A stretch of DNA of 64,000 bases, from contig CAVJCT010000059.1 in assembly GCA_963648205.1 (NCBI GenBank), positions 1 to 64,000 on the forward strand. The letters are read 5' to 3'. The position numbers and the translations under genes were made by a program. A model generated the notes under the pieces. It searched no databases. It was not told the origin of the DNA and was given only the letters and a program-made list of their open reading frames with translations. The DNA is from UBA1181 sp963648205 (GTDB lineage: Bacteria > Bacteroidota > Bacteroidia > Bacteroidales > Paludibacteraceae). Positions 28,695 to 37,483 of the stretch are shown here, piece by piece (within the stretch, counting starts at the first letter, position 1; the number at the start of each line of letters is the position of its first letter).

Positions 28695-31600
28695 ATGAGT
28701 ATTTATAAATCAGCGATTGAAAATCCCGTTACCTCCATCTTGGTGTTCGCAGCCGTGATGTTGATGGGTGTCTTCGCATACATAAAATTGCCAATCGACC
28801 AGTATCCGGAGATTGAGCCTCCATACATCGCTGTCATGACTACCTACGCTGGTGCGAACGCCAGTGAGGTGGAGACCAACGTGACGAAGTATTTGGAGAA
28901 TAGTTTGAACTCTATCGATGGTTTGGACAAGTTGACTTCCATTTCAAAAGATAACCTTTCGTTGGTGGCTTTGGAGTTTGAGTGGGGTGAGGATTTGGAC
29001 GATGTCATCAACGATATCCGATCGTATGTGGATATGACGATCGATAACCTCCCAAGTGGATGTTCCAACCCTTTGATCATCAAGTTCAACAGTTCCTCAA
29101 TGCCTATCATCCAGTTTGCTATCCAGGCAAAGGAGAGTTACGCAGGTTTGGAGAAAATCTTGAATGATGATGTTGTGCCTCAGTTGAGCCGTGTGTCGGG
29201 TGTAGGTAACGTATCCCTTTCTGGTGAGCCAGATCGTTACGTCTACGTCGACATTGATCAAAATCAGTTGGATGCTTATAGTATCTCATTGGAGACGGTC
29301 GGAAACGCTATCTCGGGCAACAACTTGAACATGTCTTCTGGAAACATCAAGATGGACGCCGAGCAGTATAACTTGCAGGTGCGAAGCGAGTATGCCGAGA
29401 GTTCCGAGATTGAGAATATCGTGGTTACAACGACTGCCGACGGAAGACAGATTTATGTTCGCGATATTGCCACTGTCCGTGATACTATCAAGGATTTGAC
29501 TTTGGATGAGAAGATGGATGGCCAGGAAGCCGTTCGTTTGATGATTTCAAAGCAGACGGGTGGTAACTCAGTACAGATCTGTAAGGATATCAAGGCAGAG
29601 TTGGCAAAGATTAAGAAGACCTTGCCTGCGGATATTAAGATTTCAGAGATCTACGACTCATCAACGGAAATCACTAATGCAATCGATTCATTGACTGAAT
29701 CAGTGTTGTATGCTGTGTTGTTCGTGGTTCTGGTCGTTCTCTTCTTCCTTGGAAGATGGAGAGCCAGTATGATTATCGGATTGACAATCCCAATCTCTTT
29801 GTTGGTTGCTTTCCTTTATTTGCTCTTCGTCGATAGTTCGTTGAACATCATTTCAATGTGTTCTTTGTCTATTGCCGTCGGTATGGTGGTGGATGATGCC
29901 ATTGTGGTGTTGGAGAATATTATGACGCACATCGAGCGAGGTGAGGGTCCACGCGAGGCTGCCATCTATGCAACCAATGAGGTGTGGGTATCCGTTATCG
30001 CCACTACGGCGGTTATCGCAGCGGTGTTCGTGCCGTTGACTATGTTGACTGGTATCGCAGGTATCTTGTTCAAGGAGTTGGGTTGGATTGTAACCATTGT
30101 ATGTACAACCTCTACTTTTGCCGCTATCACCTTGGTGCCAATGCTTTCGTCTAAGTTGTTGAAACAAAAGGGTGTCAGCGTTGATAAGAACGGAAAGTTG
30201 ATTCGTGAGAAGAGAGACACGAAGAGATTCTCTTACCAAAATACGGTGGTTCGTGCTTTGGATAAGTTGGATGCCTGGTATGCTAATCTGTTGAGATGGT
30301 GTTTGACTCACAAACTCATCACTATGGCAGCAATCGTTGGTTTCTTCGTTGTTTCTTTGATTCCGGTTTTGGCTGGAAAGGTGGGAACGGACTTCATGGC
30401 TGTTTCTGATAACGGACGTTTGTCTATCGATATTGAACTTTTGCAAGGTACGAGAGTAGAGGAGACTGCTAAGTTCGCTCGTATGTTGGAGCGTCGTTTC
30501 TTCGATTTGGTACCAGAAACAAAGAATATCTCAACCACTTGTGGTACGAATGATGACGCTGGTATTTCAGCCCTCTTCTCTAATACGAAGTATAACACTA
30601 TTGAGATGCGTTATAACGCAGACAAGAAGGGTACTCGTGAAAGAACAATCTGGGAAATCGCCGAGGTCCTTCGTAAGGAAATCGCCTCTTATCCAGAGGT
30701 GGCAGACTTCAAGGTTGCCATTTCATCCAATGGTAGTATGGGTGGTGAGAGTACGGTGGATGTCGAGGTTTATGGATACGACTTTGATGCAACCAGTTCG
30801 TATGGTGAGGAACTCAAGCATTTGATTGAGGAGAAGTTGCCAACGGCTCGTAACGTCGATGTCAGCCGTGATGACGACCGCCCTGAGTTGAAAATCGTGG
30901 TTGATAAGGAGAAGGCTTCACGTCACGGACTTTCTTCGTCTGCGATCTCTCAATATGTTCGTAACCGTGTCAATGGTATGGCTGCAGGTTATTTGAAGGA
31001 AGATGGAGACGAGTATGATATCAAAGTTCGTTTGGTTGAGGCTAACAGAAACAGTATCTCAGCCATCGAAGATTTGTCAATCCCTTCGTCTACTGGAAAT
31101 ATCAAATTGAGCGAAATTGCCTCTGTTCAAGAGTACTGGGGACCACCAGAGATCGAGCGTAAGAGCCGTCAGCGTTACTTGAAGGTTGAGGTTACACCAT
31201 ACGAAACCTCGTTGGGTGAGTTGGCTGCTGATATTGAAAAGTTATTGCCAGAGATTGAACGTCCTACGGGTGTAACAGTCCTTATCGCAGGAGATTATGA
31301 AGATCAGCAAGAGTCGTTCCAAGACATGGGATTGTTGCTTTTGATCATCGTTATCCTCGTGTATGTGGTGATGGCATCTCAGTTTGAGTCGTACGCAAAA
31401 CCGTTCTTGATCATGATGGCGGTGCCATTCGCCTTCTCAGGTGTGATTTGGGCATTGTATCTCACCAACACATCATTGGATATGATCGGATGTTTGGGAT
31501 GTATCATGTTGGTCGGTATTGTGGTGAAGAATGGTATCGTGTTGGTGGACTATATCAACTTGATGCGAGATAGAGGATACGAACTGAATGAGGCTATCGC

Positions 31601-31907
31601 ATTGTCAGGCCAGTCACGTTTGCGTCCGGTATTGATGACTGCTGCCACAACAGTCTTGGGTATGTTGCCTATGGCTTTGGCAAAGGCAGATGGATCAGAG
31701 ATGTGGGTGCCAATGGGTATCGTTGTGATCGGTGGTTTGCTTGTCTCTACGATTGTAACTTTGGTTATTGTGCCTGTGCTTTACGCATTGATGTCAAAGC
31801 ATGGAGAACGCGATACTGAGGCTGAAGTTCGTGCTCAATACATCTTCATGGATATCAATCCAGAGGAAAACAAATCGGTTGAAGAGAACACTGATAACAA
31901 CAAATAG
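28695..31907 (+). CDS. RND efflux pump, HAE-1 type permease
   Basis: 1070 residues, the usual length of AcrB/MexB-like proton-driven drug pumps. It starts SIYKSAIENPVTSILV and has the two large periplasmic loops between TM1-TM2 and TM7-TM8. The proton-relay Asp pair in TM4 is present in GMVVDDAIVVLEN, near residue 400. The C-terminal tail after TM12 is long and acidic. The AcrB-like sequence suggests organic compounds rather than metals, but the substrate cannot be read. It follows the adaptor by 45 bases and precedes the PII-like gene by 22. Confidence 0.93.
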   Translation: MSIYKSAIENPVTSILVFAAVMLMGVFAYIKLPIDQYPEIEPPYIAVMTTYAGANASEVETNVTKYLENSLNSIDGLDKLTSISKDNLSLVALEFEWGEDLDDVINDIRSYVDMTIDNLPSGCSNPLIIKFNSSSMPIIQFAIQAKESYAGLEKILNDDVVPQLSRVSGVGNVSLSGEPDRYVYVDIDQNQLDAYSISLETVGNAISGNNLNMSSGNIKMDAEQYNLQVRSEYAESSEIENIVVTTTADGRQIYVRDIATVRDTIKDLTLDEKMDGQEAVRLMISKQTGGNSVQICKDIKAELAKIKKTLPADIKISEIYDSSTEITNAIDSLTESVLYAVLFVVLVVLFFLGRWRASMIIGLTIPISLLVAFLYLLFVDSSLNIISMCSLSIAVGMVVDDAIVVLENIMTHIERGEGPREAAIYATNEVWVSVIATTAVIAAVFVPLTMLTGIAGILFKELGWIVTIVCTTSTFAAITLVPMLSSKLLKQKGVSVDKNGKLIREKRDTKRFSYQNTVVRALDKLDAWYANLLRWCLTHKLITMAAIVGFFVVSLIPVLAGKVGTDFMAVSDNGRLSIDIELLQGTRVEETAKFARMLERRFFDLVPETKNISTTCGTNDDAGISALFSNTKYNTIEMRYNADKKGTRERTIWEIAEVLRKEIASYPEVADFKVAISSNGSMGGESTVDVEVYGYDFDATSSYGEELKHLIEEKLPTARNVDVSRDDDRPELKIVVDKEKASRHGLSSSAISQYVRNRVNGMAAGYLKEDGDEYDIKVRLVEANRNSISAIEDLSIPSSTGNIKLSEIASVQEYWGPPEIERKSRQRYLKVEVTPYETSLGELAADIEKLLPEIERPTGVTVLIAGDYEDQQESFQDMGLLLLIIVILVYVVMASQFESYAKPFLIMMAVPFAFSGVIWALYLTNTSLDMIGCLGCIMLVGIVVKNGIVLVDYINLMRDRGYELNEAIALSGQSRLRPVLMTAATTVLGMLPMALAKADGSEMWVPMGIVVIGGLLVSTIVTLVIVPVLYALMSKHGERDTEAEVRAQYIFMDINPEENKSVEENTDNNK

Positions 31908-31929
31908 ATAATAAGTAAAAGTTGAAGAT

Positions 31930-32223
31930 ATGAAATCTGTAATGATAGTATTCAACCAGACGAACACGGAGCGTGTCGAGTATATGCTCGACCGCCTCGG
32001 ACTTCGCGGTTTCACCTTCTTCGAGCAAGTGCAAGGAAGAGGATCAAAGACAGGTCAGCCTCATAGAGGTACGCACACATGGCCAGAAATGAACTCTGTT
32101 GTTATCACAGTGGTCGAGGATGACCAAGTGAAGACCCTTCTCGAGACGATTAAAAAGTTGGATTTGCGTAATGAAGAGGTAGGAGTTCGCGCTTTCGTTT
32201 GGAACGTAGAACAGACGGTATAG
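31930..32223 (+). CDS. Small PII-like protein of the efflux operon
   Basis: 97 residues. The layout resembles PII signal proteins: a first beta strand KSVMIVFNQ, helix TERVEYMLDRLGLRGFTFFEQVQGRGS (PII has a similar LRGMTV-EVRGFG stretch), a short T-loop-like region with GQPHRGTHTW, then the strand MNSVVITVVEDD and helix VKTLLETIKKL. The T-loop is much shorter than in GlnB and the uridylylated Tyr is not evident. It is the last gene before the operon terminator, so it probably acts with the pump. PII-like proteins beside RND pumps are known, but ligand and mechanism here are unknown. Confidence 0.65.
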   Translation: MKSVMIVFNQTNTERVEYMLDRLGLRGFTFFEQVQGRGSKTGQPHRGTHTWPEMNSVVITVVEDDQVKTLLETIKKLDLRNEEVGVRAFVWNVEQTV

Positions 32224-32269
32224 ATTATTGATTGATTAATAAACGACAGCGTTCCATGCGCTAATGTTG

Positions 32270-32304
32270 GAGAGGACTGCTTGGAGTGGCAGCCCTCTCT
32301 TTTT
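32270..32304 (+). terminator. Terminator of the efflux operon
   Basis: An 11-pair stem with one mismatch (32270-32280 with 32289-32299), an 8-base loop and T-run to 32304. It stops just before the end of the convergent ATPase gene. Confidence 0.85.
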
Positions 32305-32308
32305 ATGC

Positions 32309-33430
32309 TTACAAAAGAAATTGTTCGTAGTTATCTCTCGAAATCACTTTGAAAATGGCATTGGGGTAGGCATTGGAAAAGGAGAGTGGTGCAGATGGGT
32401 TGCGCCGAGGATTCCACTTGAATTCAAATGCCGATAGCGTTCCGTCTACTTCTTCTATGTAGTCAATCTCCTGTCGTGCCGTCGTCCGCCAAAAATATCC
32501 CTTGGCGTATGATTTCTCATAACTCAGTTTCTTTATTCTCTCCGATACAAGATAATTCTCAAAGAGTGCCCCTACGTCTGTTCTGTTTTCAATCATTTGA
32601 AAATTGCCTATGATGGCGTTTCTAATACCACAGTCCCAAAAATAGATTTTGCGAGCAAATTTCAACTCATTTCGCAGATTCCTGCTATACGAGCCTAAAC
32701 GAAAGATAATGTATGATTGCTCTAACAATGTAACGTAACTTTCTACCGTCTTTGGATCAAGTCCACAAGTTTGCGATAACTCGTTGTACGAGACCTCCGA
32801 CCCCATCTGCAAAGCAAGCGCCTGTAGCAATTTCACTAATTTGTCGCTCTTCTTTATTTTGTCAAATGAAAGGATGTCCTTGTATAGGTAACTGTCGGCT
32901 AATTCGTTGAGTATCAGTCGCTCATCTCCATTGCTCACTACTACGTCTGGGTAGCACCCATATAGAAGACGGTTGCTAATCAATCTTTTCTCTTCCAAAA
33001 GACCATTGTGAGATGATAGTTCACCAAAAGATAAAGGAAACATCTTGTACTCAAATTTCCTTCCAGTCAAAGGTTCGTTGATTTTATTGGAAAGATCGAA
33101 TGACGAACTGCCAGTTGCCACCAACTGCACATCGGGCATATTGTCGGTAATCAATTTCAACTTGATCCCGATATTCTCGATTCGTTGTGCCTCGTCTATG
33201 ACAACGATTTTTTTCTTGCCTATAACGGTGCGCAAAAATGTTGAAGAGGCATTCTCGAAAAGCGTTCGCACGTCTTGCTCATCTCCGTTCAGCCATAACA
33301 CATCGTCGTTATCCTTGTAAAGTTCGTGGAGCATTGTCGTTTTGCCCACTTGCCTTGCACCAAAGATAATGATGGCTTTCCCCTGTCCCATTCGTTGGAC
33401 AATTTGTTCCTTTAAAATACGCTCAATCAT
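32309..33430 (-). CDS. AAA_14 / DUF4143 ATPase
   Basis: 373 residues from ATG 33430 (MIERILKEQ); a TTG at 33487 could add 19 residues but lies in a repeat/promoter region. Walker A is GARQVGKTT (24-32), Walker B-like IVVIDEAQR follows near residue 95, and VATGSSSFDLS is the sensor region. The C-terminal half, with DIEEVDG-like ARQEIDYIEEVDG and AFEFKWNPRR, is the DUF4143 nuclease-like domain (a D-E-x-K pattern). Such genes are frequent single accessory genes in Bacteroidales; their job is not established. It is convergent with the efflux operon. Confidence 0.85.
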   Translation of the reverse strand: MIERILKEQIVQRMGQGKAIIIFGARQVGKTTMLHELYKDNDDVLWLNGDEQDVRTLFENASSTFLRTVIGKKKIVVIDEAQRIENIGIKLKLITDNMPDVQLVATGSSSFDLSNKINEPLTGRKFEYKMFPLSFGELSSHNGLLEEKRLISNRLLYGCYPDVVVSNGDERLILNELADSYLYKDILSFDKIKKSDKLVKLLQALALQMGSEVSYNELSQTCGLDPKTVESYVTLLEQSYIIFRLGSYSRNLRNELKFARKIYFWDCGIRNAIIGNFQMIENRTDVGALFENYLVSERIKKLSYEKSYAKGYFWRTTARQEIDYIEEVDGTLSAFEFKWNPRRNPSAPLSFSNAYPNAIFKVISRDNYEQFLL

Positions 33431-33455
33431 ACTTAGTCTATATTTCTCTGACAAA

Positions 33456-33525
33456 CCAAAAATATCATAGTTCTTCTTCAATTCCAAAAATATCGCGATT
33501 TTTAAGGAATCAATTCCAAAAATAT
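33456..33525. repeat. Three short repeats before the ATPase gene
   Basis: CCAAAAATAT occurs at 33456-33465, 33484-33493 and 33516-33525 (28 and 32 bases apart); the last two sit in a longer 16-base direct repeat (33478-33493 and 33510-33525). Read on the minus strand each contains TATTTTTG, a match to the -7 consensus, so the cluster probably includes the ATPase promoter. Confidence 0.55.
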
Positions 33526-33622
33526 TATGATATTTATAGAATTGGATGTTTGAGAGGCGAATGAAGTGTTATTTAAAGTTAATGTTGTAATTTCGTAGTT
33601 CGGATGGATTAAGAAGTGTGTT

Positions 33623-34468
33623 ATGAATCAAAATAAGATACTGATTCTTGTTGTATTGTATAAGACGACCTTGCAGGAGAGTTCTACGATACGTTGCTTG
33701 AAGGCGTATTCGCAGAATTTTCAGTTTCCCTATAAGGTTTTAGTGTATAATAATTATCCAGAGATAGAAATCCATTCTGACGATGATTTTGATTGTGAGA
33801 TTGTCAATGCTGAGAAGAATGAGTTCTTGGTAGGCCCTTATAATTTTGCATGGAAGAAGGCTCTTTCTGAGGGTTATGATTGGTTGCTGTTGTTCGACCA
33901 AGACAGTACGCAGACGATGGAGTATTTCACGGAATTAGGTGAGGAACTGACTCGTGTTGACGCAAAGACAGCTGCAATCGTACCGTTGATTGATAGCGAT
34001 GGAACTCGAGTGTCTCCATTCGTATTCAATAAAAATATCGGTCCTTTTTGCTTAAAACCAGAAACGAGGGAGAATCTCGTTTTGAAGAATGATGAATACT
34101 TGAGTGCAATCAATTCGTGTGCTTGCATGCGAGTTGAGGCGATTTCTTCAATTAATGGTTTCTCTCAAGAATTCCCTTTGGATTATTTAGACTTGTGGGT
34201 TTTCTTGGAGTTCTACAAAAAGGGTTACAAAGTAGAAACGATGTCGGTTATAGTACAGCATTCTCTTTCTATTGCGAAGTCCTTTTGTTCGATGGGAGTG
34301 TCTCGTTATACAAATTACATGAAGGCTCGAGCAAAGTTTGCCAGAATGTTGTCGAAATCGGCTCTTTTTAGGTATAAATTCATTTCGTTGGGTGTGGCTG
34401 TTAAGTTGCTTGGCATACCATCAGAGTGGAAGTATATTGTTCCGACGGTAAAGGCTCTTTTTTATTAG
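33623..34468 (+). CDS. Family-2 glycosyltransferase, rhamnosyltransferase-like
   Basis: 281 residues. The GT-A fold start is KILILVVLYKT, the acidic nucleotide-sugar/metal motif is LLFDQDST (about 91-98), and the acceptor region contains EFPLDYLDLW. The layout resembles TIGR01556-type rhamnosyltransferases, but the sugar cannot be assigned. It is the first of three plus-strand glycosyltransferase genes meant for a cell-surface polysaccharide, presumably acting at the cytoplasmic side of the inner membrane. Confidence 0.82.
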   Translation: MNQNKILILVVLYKTTLQESSTIRCLKAYSQNFQFPYKVLVYNNYPEIEIHSDDDFDCEIVNAEKNEFLVGPYNFAWKKALSEGYDWLLLFDQDSTQTMEYFTELGEELTRVDAKTAAIVPLIDSDGTRVSPFVFNKNIGPFCLKPETRENLVLKNDEYLSAINSCACMRVEAISSINGFSQEFPLDYLDLWVFLEFYKKGYKVETMSVIVQHSLSIAKSFCSMGVSRYTNYMKARAKFARMLSKSALFRYKFISLGVAVKLLGIPSEWKYIVPTVKALFY

Positions 34469-34615
34469 ACATAAATCGTTATAAAACCATTACACATCGA
34501 GTTGCAATAAGGCAATTTTTGTAAAAAAGAGTTTTTTTGTTGAAATGAAAGTTGGAATTTAACGGTAATGTTTAATTCCTGCGTTAATTTAGCCTATCCG
34601 CTAAATAATAATTTG

Positions 34616-34623
34616 TACTTTTG
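34616..34623 (+). promoter_or_regulatory. Candidate -7 element before the second glycosyltransferase
   Basis: TACTTTTG matches the -7 consensus, 18 bases before ATG 34642. There is no clear -33. The 173-base gap from 34469 is AT-rich; no invertible-promoter repeats were seen in it. Confidence 0.4.
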
Positions 34624-34641
34624 TATATAATCTTTTGCGCT

Positions 34642-35370
34642 ATGATATCAGTTTGTATGGCGACATATAATGGAGAGAAATACTTGGCAGAACAGCTGAA
34701 GTCTATCCTCTCCGAATTGACTGCCGATGATGAGGTAATTATTTCAGATGATAACTCGTCAGACGGCACTTTGTCTGTCATAGCGTCATTGAACGATCCT
34801 CGTGTAAAGGTTTATGTCAATAGAAAATACGAACAGGGTCAGAAGGTAAATAAAATCGTAAAAAACTTTGAAAATGCGCTTCGTCACGCGAAGGGTGATT
34901 ACATCTTCCTTTCTGATCAGGACGATATTTGGAAAAAGGGACGGGTGAGTAGAGTTACGCCACTGTTCAAAGAAAATGAACTGGTGGTGTGTGATTGCCA
35001 GATTATAGATGGAAATGGGGTTGAGGTTTCTCCTTCGTTGTTCCGTCAATTAAAATCCAAGCGAGGTTTCTTTAAGAACCTTTATAGAAATACGTATGTA
35101 GGCTGTAGCATGGCGTTCACTCGTAAGTTGTTGGAGTATGCGCTGCCTTTCCCTGAGGATATACCTATGCACGATAGTTGGATTGGTATGAATGCTGATA
35201 TCGCAGGTTTCAATGTTTGTTTTTTAGGGGAACCTTTAATCGCTTATCGTCGTCATAATAATAATATGTCGTCAAGTTCTGAGAAGAGCCGACGTCCATT
35301 GTTGAGAAGATTAAGTGATCGCTTTATTCTTTTGTTCTACCTCCTTAAGAAGAGGTTTCTTGAGAAATAA
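34642..35370 (+). CDS. Family-2 glycosyltransferase
   Basis: 242 residues from ATG 34642, chosen over an in-frame TTG inside the -7 element because MISVCMATYNGEKYL is the conserved start. The key motifs are VIISDDNSSDGT (first nucleotide-binding aspartates), FLSDQDDIW (metal/sugar binding) and MHDSWIG (acceptor/base region). A Lys/Arg-rich C terminus (RRPLLRRLSDRF) may lie at the membrane. It shares the motif set with the next gene, which suggests an old duplication or a common pathway role. Confidence 0.87.
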   Translation: MISVCMATYNGEKYLAEQLKSILSELTADDEVIISDDNSSDGTLSVIASLNDPRVKVYVNRKYEQGQKVNKIVKNFENALRHAKGDYIFLSDQDDIWKKGRVSRVTPLFKENELVVCDCQIIDGNGVEVSPSLFRQLKSKRGFFKNLYRNTYVGCSMAFTRKLLEYALPFPEDIPMHDSWIGMNADIAGFNVCFLGEPLIAYRRHNNNMSSSSEKSRRPLLRRLSDRFILLFYLLKKRFLEK

Positions 35371-35424
35371 AGTAATCGTCTGTTTACTTCAGACCTTGTG
35401 GAAGAAATTAACTCTGGTAGAAAG

Positions 35425-36255
35425 ATGAAAAGTGTTTGTGTTTTATTATCTACTTACAATGGCGAGAAATATCTGAAAGAACAGTTGGATTCTATTCTTG
35501 CTCAGACTTACACCGATTGGACGTTGTATATCAGGGATGATGGCTCGAAGGATAACACGGTGGCTATCATTGATTCGTATGTGGCGAGATATGAAAATAT
35601 CAAAAAACTTCCATCTGAGGGAAATGTAGGGGTCATACGCTCGTTTGAACTACTGTTGAAGGGTGTAGAGGCGGACTACTACTTTTTTTGCGATCAAGAC
35701 GATTTTTGGTTGCCTACGAAACTGCAAAAATCGATGGATAAGATGCTGGGGACGGAGCAACAATGTCCGAATGCTCCAGTGGGAGTCTTTTGTGATGCCA
35801 AGGTCGTTGATGAAAACTTAAACGAAATATTCCCATCGTTTTGGGAAATATCAAGAATAAAACCTGCTTTGTTAGACACGTTTGAACGGTTGGCTGTTCA
35901 TAATGCAGCGGCTGGTTGTACGATGCTAATAAATCATGCGGCTAAAGTCTGTTCTCTCCCGTTTGTAGAGGAAGCAAGAATGCATGATTACTGGATTCTG
36001 CTTTCGATTTTGGCCAAAGGTGGAAAATTAGCGTATGTAGATGAAGCGTTGATGCTATACAGACAGCATGGTGGCAATGTGATTGGCGCTCACGAAGAGA
36101 ATAGCGGTTATGTTGTAAAAAAAATTAAAGCATTAAGTGCTGTGGTCAATGATAACAAGAAACAGTTGAGAATGTTGTCAAAACTGGGTTTCAACTCTCT
36201 TCCAAAGTATTTGTACTATAAAATGAGGTACTTTTTCAAGTACCGAAACGCATAA
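35425..36255 (+). CDS. Family-2 glycosyltransferase
   Basis: 276 residues from ATG 35425; a GTG at 35398 would add nine residues. It starts MKSVCVLLSTYNGEKYL, followed by IRDDGSKDNT, FFCDQDDFW and MHDYWILLS, the same series as the preceding gene. The substrate is unknown. Its stop is 16 bases from the stop of the convergent polymerase gene, so the glycosyltransferases and the flippase/polymerase genes meet head-on. Confidence 0.88.
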   Translation: MKSVCVLLSTYNGEKYLKEQLDSILAQTYTDWTLYIRDDGSKDNTVAIIDSYVARYENIKKLPSEGNVGVIRSFELLLKGVEADYYFFCDQDDFWLPTKLQKSMDKMLGTEQQCPNAPVGVFCDAKVVDENLNEIFPSFWEISRIKPALLDTFERLAVHNAAAGCTMLINHAAKVCSLPFVEEARMHDYWILLSILAKGGKLAYVDEALMLYRQHGGNVIGAHEENSGYVVKKIKALSAVVNDNKKQLRMLSKLGFNSLPKYLYYKMRYFFKYRNA

Positions 36256-36271
36256 TCAGTCTCTCGTAGCG

Positions 36272-37474
36272 TCAAGATTGTTTTTGAGGAAAACATTTGT
36301 TTTTTATGCTAAGAAGATTATTCTTCGTCATAAAGAATGGAATGAAGAGAAGTATAAAGACTTTCAGATTGATGGCTAAAATAGAAAAGAACTGGTCTGC
36401 TGCGTACTGCATAACAAGAATACCGACGATGACTGCATAGACCAGAAGGTGGAATTTGCTTCCTGTTTGTGATTTCCTAAAGAAATATCCATAGAGAAAA
36501 CCGAGAAGAATGGAGAAAATGATAATTCCCCAAATTCCAAAGTCAACATAGTAAGGATAGAGTGAAGTGTATGTGTTTGTCGGAATTGGCTTGTATACCC
36601 ATTCGAGAATTGGATTAATTGATTCTATGTCGGATAGTCCAAGTTTATAGAACATACTGTAGAATGCTCTGAACACATTTTCTCCCCAATGTAATGCAGT
36701 GCATGGTTCGAGGGTGTCAAAAGCGAAGAAATTGCCGAGAATATAGAGGGAAACGGCTGTTCTTTTGGCATCTGAAATTTCAATAGAATGTCGTACTGAC
36801 TGAAGTATCAGAAAAAATGCCAGTAGGACGCCTAATCCTCCCAAAATCTGTTTTATTGAAATTCTCTTTTTGAAGTAGAGAATGACACACGTATAGAGGA
36901 AGATGTTCAGGAATGTTAGTTTCGACATGGAGACGGCGCCATAGAGTAAATAACAAAAGGTGGCAACAACTAATCTCCATTTCTTTTTATTGTCGTAACA
37001 CAGCAGTTCCAACATAAAGGAGCATTGCGTTACAAGGACGATAAGTCCGCCTAATGTGTCATGAAACCCACTTCCTTGTCCTAAAGCAGCCATTCTTAGA
37101 TCAAAAGCCCACACACCTGTTTCACCATTTTCAATGGCTGTTTTTGCAAAAAGAATGAGTTTTGGGATGATGAAAACAGAGACAATTAAGTAGACATCGC
37201 GAATGGTTTTGCCTGGCTCGTTTAACTTAGAGTCTTGAAATGTTGCAGATTGTGGAATTGCCGAAGAGAGACAAATTCCTGCCATCCACAAGAAAACACA
37301 AAGGTAGAAATTGAAACTTAGTGTGGGTAGTTGTGATGAATGGTATATCAAAAGAATCATGCAGACTATCCACACGGCACTTGTCAGTACGGATGGCGAG
37401 AAAATATTATTCTTGGAAAATGCTAATCCAATGATTAAGAAAAATATAGCGATTAATATGAGGATATAGGTCAT
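36272..37474 (-). CDS. O-antigen / capsule polymerase-like membrane protein (Wzy-type)
   Basis: 400 residues, about ten or more hydrophobic helices and no soluble domain. A periplasmic loop around residues 270-300 (LEWVYKPIPTNTYTSLYPYYVDFG) resembles the oligosaccharide repeat-unit polymerase family. It would join lipid-linked repeat units in the outer leaflet of the inner membrane. The gene starts 9 bases after the EpsG-like gene. The sequence is AT-rich compared with the core genes around it. Polymerases of this kind are too variable for a product to be named. Confidence 0.72.
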   Translation of the reverse strand: MTYILILIAIFFLIIGLAFSKNNIFSPSVLTSAVWIVCMILLIYHSSQLPTLSFNFYLCVFLWMAGICLSSAIPQSATFQDSKLNEPGKTIRDVYLIVSVFIIPKLILFAKTAIENGETGVWAFDLRMAALGQGSGFHDTLGGLIVLVTQCSFMLELLCYDNKKKWRLVVATFCYLLYGAVSMSKLTFLNIFLYTCVILYFKKRISIKQILGGLGVLLAFFLILQSVRHSIEISDAKRTAVSLYILGNFFAFDTLEPCTALHWGENVFRAFYSMFYKLGLSDIESINPILEWVYKPIPTNTYTSLYPYYVDFGIWGIIIFSILLGFLYGYFFRKSQTGSKFHLLVYAVIVGILVMQYAADQFFSILAINLKVFILLFIPFFMTKNNLLSIKNKCFPQKQS

Positions 37475-37483
37475 ATCTGTTTG

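Noticed and set aside
29853..30446. Open frame opposite the RND pump
   Set aside because: Composition is His/Arg/Ser-rich as expected of an antisense shadow, and the pump is intact.
34469..34641. Invertible promoter of a capsule locus
   Set aside because: No matching inverted repeats were found on both sides of the promoter candidate.
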